Assembly (NCBI RefSeq): GCF_009857475.1
Contig: NZ_WWCJ01000002.1
Span: 329,490-393,489 of the forward strand
Direction: 5' to 3'
DNA: 64,000 nt
DNA from: Pseudoduganella guangdongensis
GTDB taxonomy: Bacteria; Pseudomonadota; Gammaproteobacteria; Burkholderiales; Burkholderiaceae_D
The notes under the pieces are model-generated. The model saw only the letters and a list, made by a program, of their open reading frames with translations. It ran no database searches and was not told where the DNA came from. Positions 18,699-30,090 of this stretch are shown here, piece by piece; position 1 is the first letter of the stretch, and the number at the start of each line of letters is the position of its first letter. Both the position numbers and the translations under genes were made by a program.

Positions 18699-18740
18699 TT
18701 GATGTTTATCAAACGTGCGCGAGTATTCGCCAACTAATAT
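18699..18740 (+). promoter_or_regulatory. FNR/Anr box and promoter upstream of the phasin-like gene
   Basis: TTGAT-GTTT-ATCAA (18699-18712) matches the FNR/Anr consensus TTGAT-N4-ATCAA perfectly. A -10-like TAATAT lies at 18735-18740, which would put transcription start near 18747. That centres the box at about -41.5, the class II activation position. A degenerate second copy (TTGATATTTATGCAA) begins at 18672. Oxygen-responsive activation of the phasin and possibly the downstream pha genes is inferred. Confidence 0.7.
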
Positions 18741-18789
18741 GAGAAGTCTTGCGGTACCTCATCCAGTGATTTGACGGAAGGAGCCTGGC

Positions 18790-19062
18790 ATGTACGCGTT
18801 CTCTGATGATTTTTCCCGCGCCGCGCAAGCGGCATTCGATGCCCAGTTCGCCAGTTTTGCCAGCCTGTGCGACTGGCAACGCGATGCCGCCTGGGCCTCC
18901 ATGGCCGCGCTGACGGCGGTCTCTAACGAACTCCTCACTATCCAACAACCGCAGGAGTTGTTGCAATTCGCGGCTGAACATGGCGCGCAAGCGATGGACC
19001 GCGCGCAAGCTTTTGGCCGCGAGGCAACGGAAATGGCTTTGAATAAGCCACTATTCCGATAG
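18790..19062 (+). CDS. Phasin-like protein (short)
   Basis: A 90-residue, mostly helical protein without a signal peptide. Its pattern resembles phasins, which coat polyhydroxyalkanoate granules: FDAQFASFASLC, LLTIQQPQELLQFAAEHGAQAMDRAQAFG. It is about half the usual phasin length. The gene has a good ribosome-binding site (GGAAGGAG) and is followed 75 bases later by phaA and phaB, which supports a granule-related role. A perfect FNR box lies upstream. The family assignment is moderate because the protein is short. Confidence 0.65.
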   Translation: MYAFSDDFSRAAQAAFDAQFASFASLCDWQRDAAWASMAALTAVSNELLTIQQPQELLQFAAEHGAQAMDRAQAFGREATEMALNKPLFR

Positions 19063-19137
19063 GTCATTGCTGGCAGCAGGACGGACAGTTAGCTAGAATG
19101 CATTGAATCACTTTCATACCACCCCCGGAGAAGCAGA

Positions 19138-20316
19138 ATGGATGATGTAGTAATCGTTGCAGCAGGCCGTACCGCAGTAGGCAAGTTTGGCGGTTCCCTG
19201 GCCAAGATCCCGGCAGCAGAGCTGGGCGCGCATGTCATCAAGGGCTTGTTGGCCAAGACTGGCATTGATCCTAACCTGATCAGCGAAGTAATCCTGGGCC
19301 AGGTACTGACCGCGGGCGTGGGCCAGAATCCGGCGCGCCAGGCGGTTGTCAAAGCAGGCCTGCCTCACGGCGTGCCAGGCTACACCATCAACAAGGTCTG
19401 CGGCAGCGGCCTGAAAGCGACCCACCTGGCGGCGCAAGCCATCAAGTGCGGCGACGCCAACATCATCATCGCCGGCGGCCAGGAAAACATGAGCGCCTCG
19501 CCGCACGTGCTGAACGGATCGCGCGACGGCTTCCGCATGGGTGACGCGAAAATGGTCGACACCATGATCGTCGATGGCCTGTGGGACGTCTACAACCAGT
19601 ACCACATGGGCATCACCGCCGAGAACGTCGCCAAGAAATACGATATTTCGCGCGCCCAGCAAGACGAATTCGCCCTGCAGTCGCAGCTGAAAGCCGAAGC
19701 GGCACAGAAGGAAGGCAAGTTCAAGGACGAGATCATCCCGCTGGAAATCGTGCAGAAGAAAGGCAGCATCCTGTTCGACCAGGACGAGTACGTGAAGCCA
19801 GGCTCCACGCTCGACGCGCTGGCCGGCTTGCGCCCGGCCTTCGACAAGGCTGGCTCGGTCACCGCCGGCAATGCCTCCGGCCTGAACGACGGCGCAGCCG
19901 CCGTGATCATGATGTCCGCTACCCAGGCCAAGCAACTGGGCCTGACCCCGCTGGCGCGCATCAAGGCCTACGCCTCGTCCGGCCTGGACCCGGCCTACAT
20001 GGGCATGGGCCCGGTACCGGCCTCGCAGCTGTGCCTGAAAAAAGCCGGCTGGTCGCCACAGGACCTGGACCTGATGGAAATCAATGAAGCGTTCGCCGCG
20101 CAGGCCTGCGCCGTGAACAAGGAAATGGGCTGGGACACCAGCAAGATCAACGTCAACGGCGGTGCGATTGCCATCGGCCACCCGATCGGCGCTTCCGGCG
20201 CCCGTATCCTGGTGACCCTGCTGCATGAGATGGTGCGCCGTGACGCGAAGAAGGGCCTGGCCTCGCTGTGCATCGGCGGCGGCATGGGCGTGGCACTGGC
20301 AGTAGAGAGGGAATAA
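19138..20316 (+). CDS. phaA: Acetyl-CoA C-acetyltransferase (beta-ketothiolase)
   Basis: A 392-residue biosynthetic thiolase condensing two acetyl-CoA to acetoacetyl-CoA. The acyl-accepting cysteine is C88 ([10 protein letters not shown]). The conserved [11 protein letters not shown] (His) and the C-terminal [10 protein letters not shown] (Cys) complete the active site. It is followed 32 bases later by acetoacetyl-CoA reductase, giving the first two steps of polyhydroxybutyrate synthesis. The synthase phaC is not in the window. It could equally be called atoB; context favours phaA. Confidence 0.93.
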   Translation: MDDVVIVAAGRTAVGKFGGSLAKIPAAELGAHVIKGLLAKTGIDPNLISEVILGQVLTAGVGQNPARQAVVKAGLPHGVPGYTINKVCGSGLKATHLAAQAIKCGDANIIIAGGQENMSASPHVLNGSRDGFRMGDAKMVDTMIVDGLWDVYNQYHMGITAENVAKKYDISRAQQDEFALQSQLKAEAAQKEGKFKDEIIPLEIVQKKGSILFDQDEYVKPGSTLDALAGLRPAFDKAGSVTAGNASGLNDGAAAVIMMSATQAKQLGLTPLARIKAYASSGLDPAYMGMGPVPASQLCLKKAGWSPQDLDLMEINEAFAAQACAVNKEMGWDTSKINVNGGAIAIGHPIGASGARILVTLLHEMVRRDAKKGLASLCIGGGMGVALAVERE

Positions 20317-20348
20317 GCTTTCGTTAAAATCGATTAGGGGAACATTAA

Positions 20349-21089
20349 ATGGCACGAGTTGCATTGGTAACGGGCGGCATGGGTGGTCTGGGCGAGGCGA
20401 TTTGCATCAAGCTGGTCGCGCTGGGCTACAAAGTGGTAACGACGTATTCCCCGAGCAATAAGACGCATGAGTCGTGGCTGGCCACGATGAAGGACCAGGG
20501 CTATAACTTTGCCGCCTATCCTTGCGATGTATCGGACTACGATTCGGCGCAGGAGTGCATCGCGGCGGTCGAGCGCGACATCGGCGTAGTGGATGTGCTG
20601 GTGAATAACGCCGGTATTACCCGCGACATGACCTTCAAGAAGATGGACAAGGTCAATTGGGATGCGGTGATGAAGACCAACCTGGACTCCGTGTTCAATA
20701 TGACCAAACCGGTCGCGGACAAAATGGTTGATCGCGGCTGGGGCCGCATCATCAACATCTCTTCGGTCAACGGCCAGAAGGGTGCTTTCGGCCAGACCAA
20801 CTACTCGGCGGCCAAGGCCGGCGTGCACGGCTTCACCAAAGCTCTGGCGCTGGAAGTGGCGCGCAAGGGTGTCACCGTGAACACCATTTCGCCAGGCTAT
20901 ATCGGCACCAAGATGGTGATGGAGATCCCGAAAGACGTGCTGGATTCGAAGATCATCCCGCAAATCCCGATGGCCCGCCTGGGCAAGCCGGAAGAAGTGG
21001 CGGGACTGGTGGCCTACCTGGCATCGGAAGAAGCAGCCTTCGTCACCGGCGCTAACATCGCGATCAACGGCGGCCAGCACATGTCCTGA
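20349..21089 (+). CDS. phaB: Acetoacetyl-CoA reductase (NADPH)
   Basis: A 246-residue short-chain dehydrogenase that reduces acetoacetyl-CoA to (R)-3-hydroxybutyryl-CoA. The cofactor motif GGMGGLGEAI lies near residues 9-18, and the NNAG motif and the catalytic Ser-Tyr-Lys (S138/139, Y152, K156 in NYSAAKAG) are present. KKMDKVNWDAVMKTNLDSVFNMTK is typical of PhaB. A rho-independent terminator follows at 21119. Confidence 0.95.
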   Translation: MARVALVTGGMGGLGEAICIKLVALGYKVVTTYSPSNKTHESWLATMKDQGYNFAAYPCDVSDYDSAQECIAAVERDIGVVDVLVNNAGITRDMTFKKMDKVNWDAVMKTNLDSVFNMTKPVADKMVDRGWGRIINISSVNGQKGAFGQTNYSAAKAGVHGFTKALALEVARKGVTVNTISPGYIGTKMVMEIPKDVLDSKIIPQIPMARLGKPEEVAGLVAYLASEEAAFVTGANIAINGGQHMS

Positions 21090-21118
21090 TCGCAGCACAG
21101 AGCAACGCAACTTGGAGA

Positions 21119-21147
21119 GCCGTCCGGCAGGTGCCGGGCGGCTTTTT
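21119..21147 (+). terminator. Rho-independent terminator after phaB
   Basis: The stem GCCGTCCGGC (21119-21128) and GCCGGGCGGC (21133-21142) pairs over 10 bp with one T-G wobble and a 4-base loop, followed by TTTTT. It closes the phaA-phaB transcript. Confidence 0.9.
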
Positions 21148-21411
21148 CGCACGATCCCTACGCGAACAATCAAAGCATTCCCATTATTTGCCCTGCTGGC
21201 GCTGGGCCCGCCATAAACAGTATTTTGGCGCATTGTCTGCAGCTGAGGCCCTGAGCCATAGCCGCTCCATTTCTCTTGCTCAGGCGAGAAGAAGAGTGGC
21301 TACGCAGGCATGGTCTGGAGCATAAGCCAAAACCGCTCCCAGACTGAAGCTGAAATTGAGAAGGTAATGGCCGAGCATTGCAAGGCATGACGCTAACGGA
21401 GGGGCCCTGTC
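21148..21411. other. Non-coding stretch, nothing recognised
   Basis: Together with the phaB terminator this is a gap of about 320 bases between phaB and the small gene at 21412. Short open frames on both strands have no recognisable ribosome-binding site or protein pattern. No repeat or clear promoter was identified. Confidence 0.5.
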
Positions 21412-21765
21412 ATGAAACGATATGCAGTCCTGCTGGCGCTGGCCGCCAGCGCTTGCAGCAAGGATGTTCCACAAGACAAACTGGTCGAAATCATGAACCA
21501 GCGCGCGCCGCTGGTGGCGCATATCGGCCAGGTGACCCGGGTTGATGTGTTGAGCACCGCCAAGGCCGCCGCCGGCAGCCGCGGCGAGCGGCATAGCTGC
21601 GAGGTGCGGCTGTTGCACGTCAAGGGCACGAAGGGCGCCACTTACGTCAGCTTCCTGCGCCGCGAAGCCCGCGCCGACACCGAGTCAGCCATCACCTGGG
21701 CCGACGACCGCCACGCCGCCGCCGGCAAAATGGGGGAGATGCTTTCGTCCCATTGCAACACTTGA
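21412..21765 (+). CDS. Small exported or lipoprotein-like hypothetical protein
   Basis: A 117-residue protein of unknown function. The N terminus (MKRYAVLLALAASAC) looks like a signal peptide ending at a cysteine, so it may be a lipoprotein, although the residue three before the cysteine is Ala rather than the usual Leu. The rest is soluble with two further cysteines (in HSCEVRLLHV and SSHCNT) that could form a disulfide. The family is not recognised. It precedes DUF1761 by 63 bases on the same strand. Confidence 0.6.
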   Translation: MKRYAVLLALAASACSKDVPQDKLVEIMNQRAPLVAHIGQVTRVDVLSTAKAAAGSRGERHSCEVRLLHVKGTKGATYVSFLRREARADTESAITWADDRHAAAGKMGEMLSSHCNT

Positions 21766-21828
21766 TTGACCGCGCGCTGCGGCTCGCATATCGTTCCTCC
21801 TCAACAATAACTACTTGGGGAGACAACA

Positions 21829-22224
21829 ATGGAACTGTGGCCACTGAATTACTGGGCTGTCCTGCTGGCGGCCGTATCGAGTTTCATGCTGGGCGGCCTG
21901 TGGTATTCGCCGGTCCTGTTCGGCAAACTGTGGAACGATGAGAACGGCGGCGTTAAACAGGACGGGCACCCGGCCAAAGTGTTTGGCATCGCCTTCCTGT
22001 TCTCCCTGCTGGCCGCGCTCGCCTTCGCGCGCTGGGTTGGCCAGGCGCCATCGCTGGAATACGCCATCAAGCACGCCCTCCTGGCGGGCGGCGGCATGGT
22101 GGCGGCCTGTTTCGGCATCAACTACCAGTTCGCCCAACGCAGCTTCAAGCTGCTGCTGATCGACGGCGGCTACCATACCGCCCAGTTCCTGGTGTTCGCA
22201 CTAATCCTCGGGCTGTGGCACTAA
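21829..22224 (+). CDS. DUF1761 integral membrane protein
   Basis: A 131-residue membrane protein with four hydrophobic segments. The N-terminal pattern NYWAVLLAAVSSFMLGGLWYSPVLFGKLW and the C-terminal DGGYHTAQFLVFALILGLW match the DUF1761 family, which has no known function. A ribosome-binding site (GGGGAGA) precedes the ATG. The next gene starts 14 bases downstream, so the two may be co-transcribed. Confidence 0.85.
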   Translation: MELWPLNYWAVLLAAVSSFMLGGLWYSPVLFGKLWNDENGGVKQDGHPAKVFGIAFLFSLLAALAFARWVGQAPSLEYAIKHALLAGGGMVAACFGINYQFAQRSFKLLLIDGGYHTAQFLVFALILGLWH

Positions 22225-22238
22225 AAGATCGGAAAGCT

Positions 22239-23513
22239 ATGTTTGCCCTGCCTGAACTCGAAGAACAGACCCTGCAGCCCGGCGTGAAGGGGCTGCCCAT
22301 CGTTGAACCCCTGCGCCAGCACATGATCGGCGCGCAGCACTGGAATGTGCTGGCGGCGGATACCAGCTTGCCGGTGGCGGTGCTGAAGGCGTCCGCGCTG
22401 CAACACAACCTGGACTGGATGCGCAGCTTCTGCGCGCGCCACGGTGTGCTGCTGGCGCCGCACGGCAAAACCACCATGAGCCCGCAATTGATCGCGGCGC
22501 AAATCGAGAATGGCGCCTGGGGCATCACGCTCGCCACCATCCCCCAGGTGCAGATCGCGCTGCGCTACGGCGTGCGGCGCGTGATCCTGGCCAATGAGCT
22601 GGTGGCGCCGGCCGATATCCGCGCCGTGCTGCACCTGATGCAGGAGGATGCCGGCTTCGAGTTCTACGCGCTGGTCGATTCGCTGCAGGGCGTCGAGCGC
22701 CTGTCGCAGGCGGTGCAGGCGTTCGGGTTGCAGCGGCCCTTGCCGCTGCTGGTGGAGCTGGGAATGCGGGGTAAGCGCGCCGGCTGCCGCGAACCCGAGG
22801 AAGTCATGGCGGTGGCGCGCGCCGTCGCCGCCGCTCCCGGACTGCAGCTGGCCGGCATCGAAGGCTACGAAGGGCTGGCGTCGGATGTGGACACCGTCAA
22901 CGTCTTCCTCGGCCGCATGGCGGAGCTGCTGCAAGTCGCAGCGGAGGAGGATTTGTTCGCCGGCGAGCAAGTGATCATCTCCGCCGGCGGCTCGTCGTAC
23001 TTCGACCTGGTGGCGCGCGGCTTCAAAGGGCTGGCGGTGGCGGGCAAGACGCTGCTGCCCATCCTGCGCAGCGGCTGCTACCTGACCAACGACCATGGCC
23101 ACTACTTCAACCAGATCGCCGAGCTCGAGGCGCGCGAAGGCGGCAAGGCCGGCGCCGGTTTGCGTCCGGCGCTGGAGGTCTGGGCCACCGTACTGTCGCG
23201 GCCCGAGCCTAACCTTGCCATCCTGTCCATGGGCAAGCGCGATGCCGGCTTTGACCTGGGCTTGCCCATGGCGATTGCCGCGCACCGTCCCGGTGGCGCA
23301 TCCCTGCTGCTGCCCCAGGGCGCCGTGATCGATAAAATGAACGACCAGCACGCCTATCTGCGCTGGCCGGAAGGCGTGCAAACCGGCCTGCAAGTGGGCG
23401 ACCTGGTCGGCTGCGGCATCTCCCACCCCTGCACAACTTTCGACAAATGGCCGCTGCTGCTGCTGGTGGATGACAGCTACGACGTGCTGCAAGCCGTGAA
23501 CACCTTCTTCTGA
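22239..23513 (+). CDS. D-serine dehydratase-like PLP enzyme (amino acid deaminase)
   Basis: A 424-residue fold-type III PLP enzyme. The N-terminal alanine-racemase-like barrel carries the PLP lysine K77 in PHGKTTMSP. The C-terminal domain is of the D-serine-dehydratase type with the His-x-Cys metal ligands in ISHPCTTFDKW. Family members deaminate D-amino acids such as D-serine or D-threonine, with zinc in the eukaryote-type enzymes; the exact substrate is not deducible. The ATG at 22239 has a good site (GGAAAG) and is preferred over an upstream in-frame start overlapping DUF1761. Confidence 0.82.
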   Translation: MFALPELEEQTLQPGVKGLPIVEPLRQHMIGAQHWNVLAADTSLPVAVLKASALQHNLDWMRSFCARHGVLLAPHGKTTMSPQLIAAQIENGAWGITLATIPQVQIALRYGVRRVILANELVAPADIRAVLHLMQEDAGFEFYALVDSLQGVERLSQAVQAFGLQRPLPLLVELGMRGKRAGCREPEEVMAVARAVAAAPGLQLAGIEGYEGLASDVDTVNVFLGRMAELLQVAAEEDLFAGEQVIISAGGSSYFDLVARGFKGLAVAGKTLLPILRSGCYLTNDHGHYFNQIAELEAREGGKAGAGLRPALEVWATVLSRPEPNLAILSMGKRDAGFDLGLPMAIAAHRPGGASLLLPQGAVIDKMNDQHAYLRWPEGVQTGLQVGDLVGCGISHPCTTFDKWPLLLLVDDSYDVLQAVNTFF

Positions 23514-23550
23514 GCGGGTACAATCTTGGCTTCACGCAATGAGGATAGCC

Positions 23551-24510
23551 ATGCCTGACGCCCTGCCACACCTGTTCCCCCCGATCCAGCCCCGCCACAG
23601 CGGCATGCTGGCGGTTGATGACATCCATACCATTTACTGGGAAGAAGTCGGCAACCCGAAGGGCATCCCGGTGGTCTTCCTGCATGGCGGCCCGGGCGCC
23701 GGCATGTCGCCCCAGCACCGCCGCTTTTTCAACCCGGAGCACTACCGCGTGGTCCTGTTCGACCAACGCGGCGCCGGCAAATCGACCCCGCTGGGCGAAG
23801 TGCGCAACAACACCACCCAGCTGCTGATCGAGGACATCGAGCGCCTGCGCAAGATGCTCGGCATCGACCAATGGCTGGTGTTCGGCGGCTCCTGGGGCTC
23901 CACCCTGGCGCTGGCCTACGGCCAGGCCCACCCGGAACGCTGCCTGGGCTTCGTCCTGCGCGGCATCTTCCTCTGCACGCAGAAGGAAATCGACTGGTTC
24001 CTGCACGGTTCCGAATGGTTCCATCCCGAGGTGTACGACGAATTCATCGCCCCCATCCCGGCAGAAGAGCGCGGCAACCTGTTGCAGGCCTACGTCCAGC
24101 GCATCATGGACCCGGACCCGGCCGTGCACTGGCCCGCCGTGCGCGCCTGGAGCAAATTTGAAGGCCGCCGCGTCTTCCTGCTGCCGCAGCCGGACGAGGC
24201 GCCGTCCGACATCCTGGACCTGGGCGTGGGCCGCATGGAATCGCACTACATGGCCAACCTGGGCTTCTTCAGCGACAACCAGCTGCTGGCCAATGTCGAC
24301 CGCATCGCCCACCTGCCAGCCGTCATCGTGCAGGGCCGCTACGACGTGATCTGCCCGCCGGTTTCCGCCTGGCGCCTGCAGCAAGCCTGGGGTGACCATG
24401 CCGTGCTGAAAATGATCCCGGACGCCGGCCACGGCGCCATGGAGCAAGGCATCAGCCGCGCCCTGGTCCAGGCCACCGAACAATTCCGCCAGCAAGGACG
24501 CTTCGCCTAA
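23551..24510 (+). CDS. pip: Proline iminopeptidase
   Basis: A 319-residue alpha/beta hydrolase of peptidase family S33 that removes N-terminal proline. The oxyanion motif HGGPG is at 45-49, nucleophile S114 in GGSWGS, the acid in GRYDVICP and the histidine in AGHGAMEQG. The N-terminal DDIHTIYWEEVGNP and FDQRGAGKSTP are diagnostic. The ATG at 23551 is preceded by GAGGATA, which favours it over the ATG at 23539. Its stop overlaps the next start by one base. Confidence 0.95.
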   Translation: MPDALPHLFPPIQPRHSGMLAVDDIHTIYWEEVGNPKGIPVVFLHGGPGAGMSPQHRRFFNPEHYRVVLFDQRGAGKSTPLGEVRNNTTQLLIEDIERLRKMLGIDQWLVFGGSWGSTLALAYGQAHPERCLGFVLRGIFLCTQKEIDWFLHGSEWFHPEVYDEFIAPIPAEERGNLLQAYVQRIMDPDPAVHWPAVRAWSKFEGRRVFLLPQPDEAPSDILDLGVGRMESHYMANLGFFSDNQLLANVDRIAHLPAVIVQGRYDVICPPVSAWRLQQAWGDHAVLKMIPDAGHGAMEQGISRALVQATEQFRQQGRFA

Positions 24511-24962
24511 TGAACATCCAGCTTAGCGATATCGCCCACATCATCCAGCTCGCCATTGCCCCGGTGTTCATGCTGTCCACCGTCTGCACCAACCTGCTGG
24601 TGCTGCTGAACCGCCTGGCGCGCATCATCGATCGCTCGCGCGTGCTGGAAGAACGCCTCGATGTCGCCTATAACGAAACCTATATCAACGAGCTGGACGT
24701 GCTATACCGCCGTTCGCACCTGATCAATGTCGCGATTGCGCTATGCACCGCCTGCGGCCTGTTCGTCGGCCTGGTGGTGGCCCTGCTGTTTGTCGGCGAC
24801 GCCACCGACCTGCCGCTCGACAAGTACATTGCCGGCCTTTTCATTGCCGCGATGACCTGCCTGATCGGCAACTTCGGCTACCTGCTGCGCGAGATCTTTA
24901 TCGCCTCCACCTTTATGCGTGCCCACCGCCACGTGCGGCACATTGAACGCAACCAGAACTAA
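24510..24962 (+). CDS. DUF2721 membrane protein
   Basis: A 150-residue membrane protein with three hydrophobic helices (about 8-30, 72-95, 105-128). The sequence SDIAHIIQLAIAPVFMLSTVCTNLLVLLNRLARIIDR is typical of DUF2721, function unknown. It starts inside the stop of pip (TAATG), so it is translationally coupled to it, and is followed 8 bases later by another hypothetical gene. Confidence 0.85.
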   Translation: MNIQLSDIAHIIQLAIAPVFMLSTVCTNLLVLLNRLARIIDRSRVLEERLDVAYNETYINELDVLYRRSHLINVAIALCTACGLFVGLVVALLFVGDATDLPLDKYIAGLFIAAMTCLIGNFGYLLREIFIASTFMRAHRHVRHIERNQN

Positions 24963-24970
24963 GAAATATC

Positions 24971-25419
24971 ATGCACGACTACCAACGCCCACCCACGCTG
25001 CACCGCTACGGCCCGCGCAGCGAACTCGAACAAGCCCTGAAAGAAGGCCAGTTCGTCCTGCGCCCTGTGGGCAGCTTCCTGACCCTGAGCTTCTCGCAAG
25101 CCTGGAAACCCGAGCTGTTCGTCCATTTCGGCGCCGAAAGCTGCCTGGTCATCCATAACACCGAAGAGTTCGGCGAACGTATCCACCGCGCCGTGCAGCG
25201 CACCCTGCCGAACTGGGCGGGCATTGACGGTGCGATCGAGTACGGCGGCCGCGCCGCCCTGGGCGCCGCCTTCACCAAGACGCGCGAAGATGCGATCGAG
25301 AAAGAATGGCAATTCGCCTGGCGTTCCATGCAGAGCAAGTCCAGCATGAACCCGGTGATGATCCGTATCGGCAGCCTGGAAAATTTTGCGGAAGTGCGCG
25401 ACCGCGACCAGCGCGCTTC

Positions 25420-25423
<4 letters not shown>
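24971..25423 (+). CDS. Hypothetical soluble protein, family not recognised
   Basis: A 150-residue soluble protein with no signal peptide or membrane segment. Visible features are an N-terminal LHRYGPRSELEQALKEGQF, a beta-rich middle (GSFLTLSFSQAWKPELFVHFG), and a C-terminal EWQFAWRSMQ followed by MIRIGSLENF. It follows DUF2721 by 8 bases, so it is probably part of a pip-DUF2721 operon. Its last codons overlap the convergent SRPBCC gene by 4 bases. No function can be assigned. Confidence 0.65.
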
Positions 25424-28176
<2,753 letters not shown>

Positions 28177-28182
28177 AACGCA

Positions 28183-28265
28183 AATGTCCGTTTTGGGGTC
28201 AGGAACAGAAGTGGACATTCTTGAAGAAAATGTCCACTTCTGTTCCTGACCCCAAAACGGACATT
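28183..28265. repeat. Perfect 37-bp palindrome (GGGGTCAGG/GGACATT type)
   Basis: Arms 28183-28219 and 28229-28265 are exact reverse complements with a 9-base loop. Each arm contains GGGGTCAGG and, nearer the loop, GGACATT. It lies between the convergent genes fadH and the CPA2 antiporter, where it could also terminate both. The same two blocks in the same order make up the palindrome at 30020-30086, on the other side of the antiporter gene. Confidence 0.88.
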
Positions 28266-28273
28266 CTCCGAAT

Positions 28274-29980
28274 TTACTTGGCGATGGCGGCGGCGACGTG
28301 GGCGGCCATGGATTTGGCCAGCTCTTGCTCGCCGATGAAGATGGCGCCGACGCGTTCCTTGCGCAGCAGCTCTGCTTCTTCTTCGCTGTGCGTGCGCACG
28401 GCGATCTGGATGTCCGGGTTCAGCGCGCGCGCGGTTTCAATCATGGCGCGCACGTGGAAGGTATCGGGCGTGGCCACCACCAGCATGCGTGCCTTGTGGA
28501 TGTGCGCCTGGATCAGCACACCCGGCTCGCCGGCGTTGCCTGCCACGGCGGCGATGCCTTGCTGGCGCAGCTGGTCCACCAGCTCGCGGTTCTGCTCGGC
28601 CACCACATACTCGATGCCTCGCGCAGCCAGCCCCTCGGCGATGTTGCGGCCAACGCGCCCATAGCCCACCAGCACCACCTGGCCCGCCAGCTTGGAGGGC
28701 GCGGTCGTCATCGGCAGTTCTGCCAGCGGGTCGGCGCTACGCGCGTAGCGCGCGGCCAGCGTCTTGTTCTTGCCCAGCACGCGCTCCAGCCAGTCGCTCA
28801 GCAGGAACATCAGCGGGTTCAGCGCGATCGACAGGATGGCGCCGGCCAGGATCAGGCTTTGCCCTTCCGGCGGCAGCAGGCCAAGCGAGATGCCGAGCGC
28901 GGCCAGGATGAAGGAGAACTCGCCAATCTGCGCCAGGCTGGCCGAGACCATCAGCGCGGTGCCCGCCGGATAGCGCAGCAGCACCACCAGCGCCAACGCG
29001 GCCAGCGATTTGCCGAACAGGACCACCAGCACCACGGCCAGCACGCGCAGCGGCTGCTCGACCAAAATGCTCGGCTCGAACAGCATGCCGACCGAAACGA
29101 AGAACAGCACCGCAAACGCGTCGCGCAGCGGCAGCGATTCGTGCGCGGCGCGGTGGCTCAGCTCGGATTCGCGCAGCACCATGCCGGCGAAGAAGGCGCC
29201 CAGGGCGAACGAGATGCCGAACAGCACCGTTGCGGCGTAGGCGATGCCGACTGCAGCGGCAATCACGCACAGCGTGAACAGCTCGCGCGAGTTGGTGCGC
29301 GCCACCTGCCACAGGATCCATGGGAACAGCTTGCGCCCCACCAGCAGCATGAAGCCGACGAACAGCGCCACCTGGCCCAGCGTCAGCGCCAGCGCCTTGA
29401 GCAGGCCGCCTTCGGCGGCGCCGTGGCCGTGCGCGGCGTCCGGCGCATGGCCGCCCAGCGCGCCCGCCACCGCCGGCAGCAACACCAGCACCAGCACGGT
29501 CACCAGGTCTTCCACCACCAGCCAGCCGACGGCGATGCGGCCGTTGAACGAATCGAGCGTGCCGCGTTCCTCCAGCGCCCGCAGCAGCACCACGGTGCTG
29601 GCCACCGACAGCGCCAGGCCGAACACAAGCCCGCCGCCCAGGCTCCAGCCCCACCAGTGGGCCAGGGCCATGCCCATGCCGGTGGCGGCGGCGATTTGCA
29701 GGATGGCGCCGGGCAGGGCGACTTTGCGCACCTCCCACAGGTCGTCCAGCGAGAAGTGCAAGCCGACGCCGAACATCATCAGCATCACGCCGATCTCGGC
29801 CAACTGGCCGGCGAGGGCGGCGTCGGCGACAAAGCCGGGAGTGGCGGGGCCGATCAGGATGCCGGCGGCTAAATAGCCGACCAGTGCGGGGAGTTTGAGG
29901 CGGGTGGCGATAAAGCCGAAGACGAGGCCGAAGCCAAGGGCTGCGGCGATGGTGGTAATCAGGCTGACGTCATGGGGCAT
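28274..29980 (-). CDS. CPA2-family cation:proton antiporter with RCK domain (Kef/YbaL type)
   Basis: A 568-residue inner-membrane protein. About 12-13 transmembrane helices (1-400) form the Na+/H+ exchanger core, with GYLAAGILIGPATPGFV and GISFALGAFFAGMVLRESE typical of CPA2. The C-terminal cytosolic RCK_N domain (about 420-540) starts with VVLVGYGRVGRNIAEGL and binds nucleotide. It probably exchanges K+ for H+. There is no clear quinone-reductase partner (kefF/kefG) nearby. The gene is flanked by related palindromes at 28183 and 30020. Confidence 0.9.
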   Translation of the reverse strand: MPHDVSLITTIAAALGFGLVFGFIATRLKLPALVGYLAAGILIGPATPGFVADAALAGQLAEIGVMLMMFGVGLHFSLDDLWEVRKVALPGAILQIAAATGMGMALAHWWGWSLGGGLVFGLALSVASTVVLLRALEERGTLDSFNGRIAVGWLVVEDLVTVLVLVLLPAVAGALGGHAPDAAHGHGAAEGGLLKALALTLGQVALFVGFMLLVGRKLFPWILWQVARTNSRELFTLCVIAAAVGIAYAATVLFGISFALGAFFAGMVLRESELSHRAAHESLPLRDAFAVLFFVSVGMLFEPSILVEQPLRVLAVVLVVLFGKSLAALALVVLLRYPAGTALMVSASLAQIGEFSFILAALGISLGLLPPEGQSLILAGAILSIALNPLMFLLSDWLERVLGKNKTLAARYARSADPLAELPMTTAPSKLAGQVVLVGYGRVGRNIAEGLAARGIEYVVAEQNRELVDQLRQQGIAAVAGNAGEPGVLIQAHIHKARMLVVATPDTFHVRAMIETARALNPDIQIAVRTHSEEEAELLRKERVGAIFIGEQELAKSMAAHVAAAIAK

Positions 29981-30019
29981 GCAGGACTCCTTTCGCTAAG
30001 GAGTATAACCGCATGAAGA

Positions 30020-30086
30020 TCGGGGTCAGGTCTGACAATCGGACATTTTGCTGCGCAAAATGTCCGATTGTCAGACCTGACCCCGA
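30020..30086. repeat. Perfect 32-bp palindrome (GGGGTCAGG/GGACATT type)
   Basis: Arms 30020-30051 and 30055-30086 are exact reverse complements with a 3-base loop (TGC). Each arm has GGGGTCAGG followed by TCTGACAATC and GGACATTTTG. The order of blocks matches the element at 28183, although the sequence between the blocks differs. It lies between the KAS III gene (stop at 30091) and the start of the antiporter gene. Confidence 0.88.
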
Positions 30087-30090
30087 ATTT

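Noticed and set aside
21131..21388. Short open frames on both strands after phaB
   Set aside because: One begins within the phaB terminator, neither has a ribosome-binding site, and neither protein has a plausible pattern.
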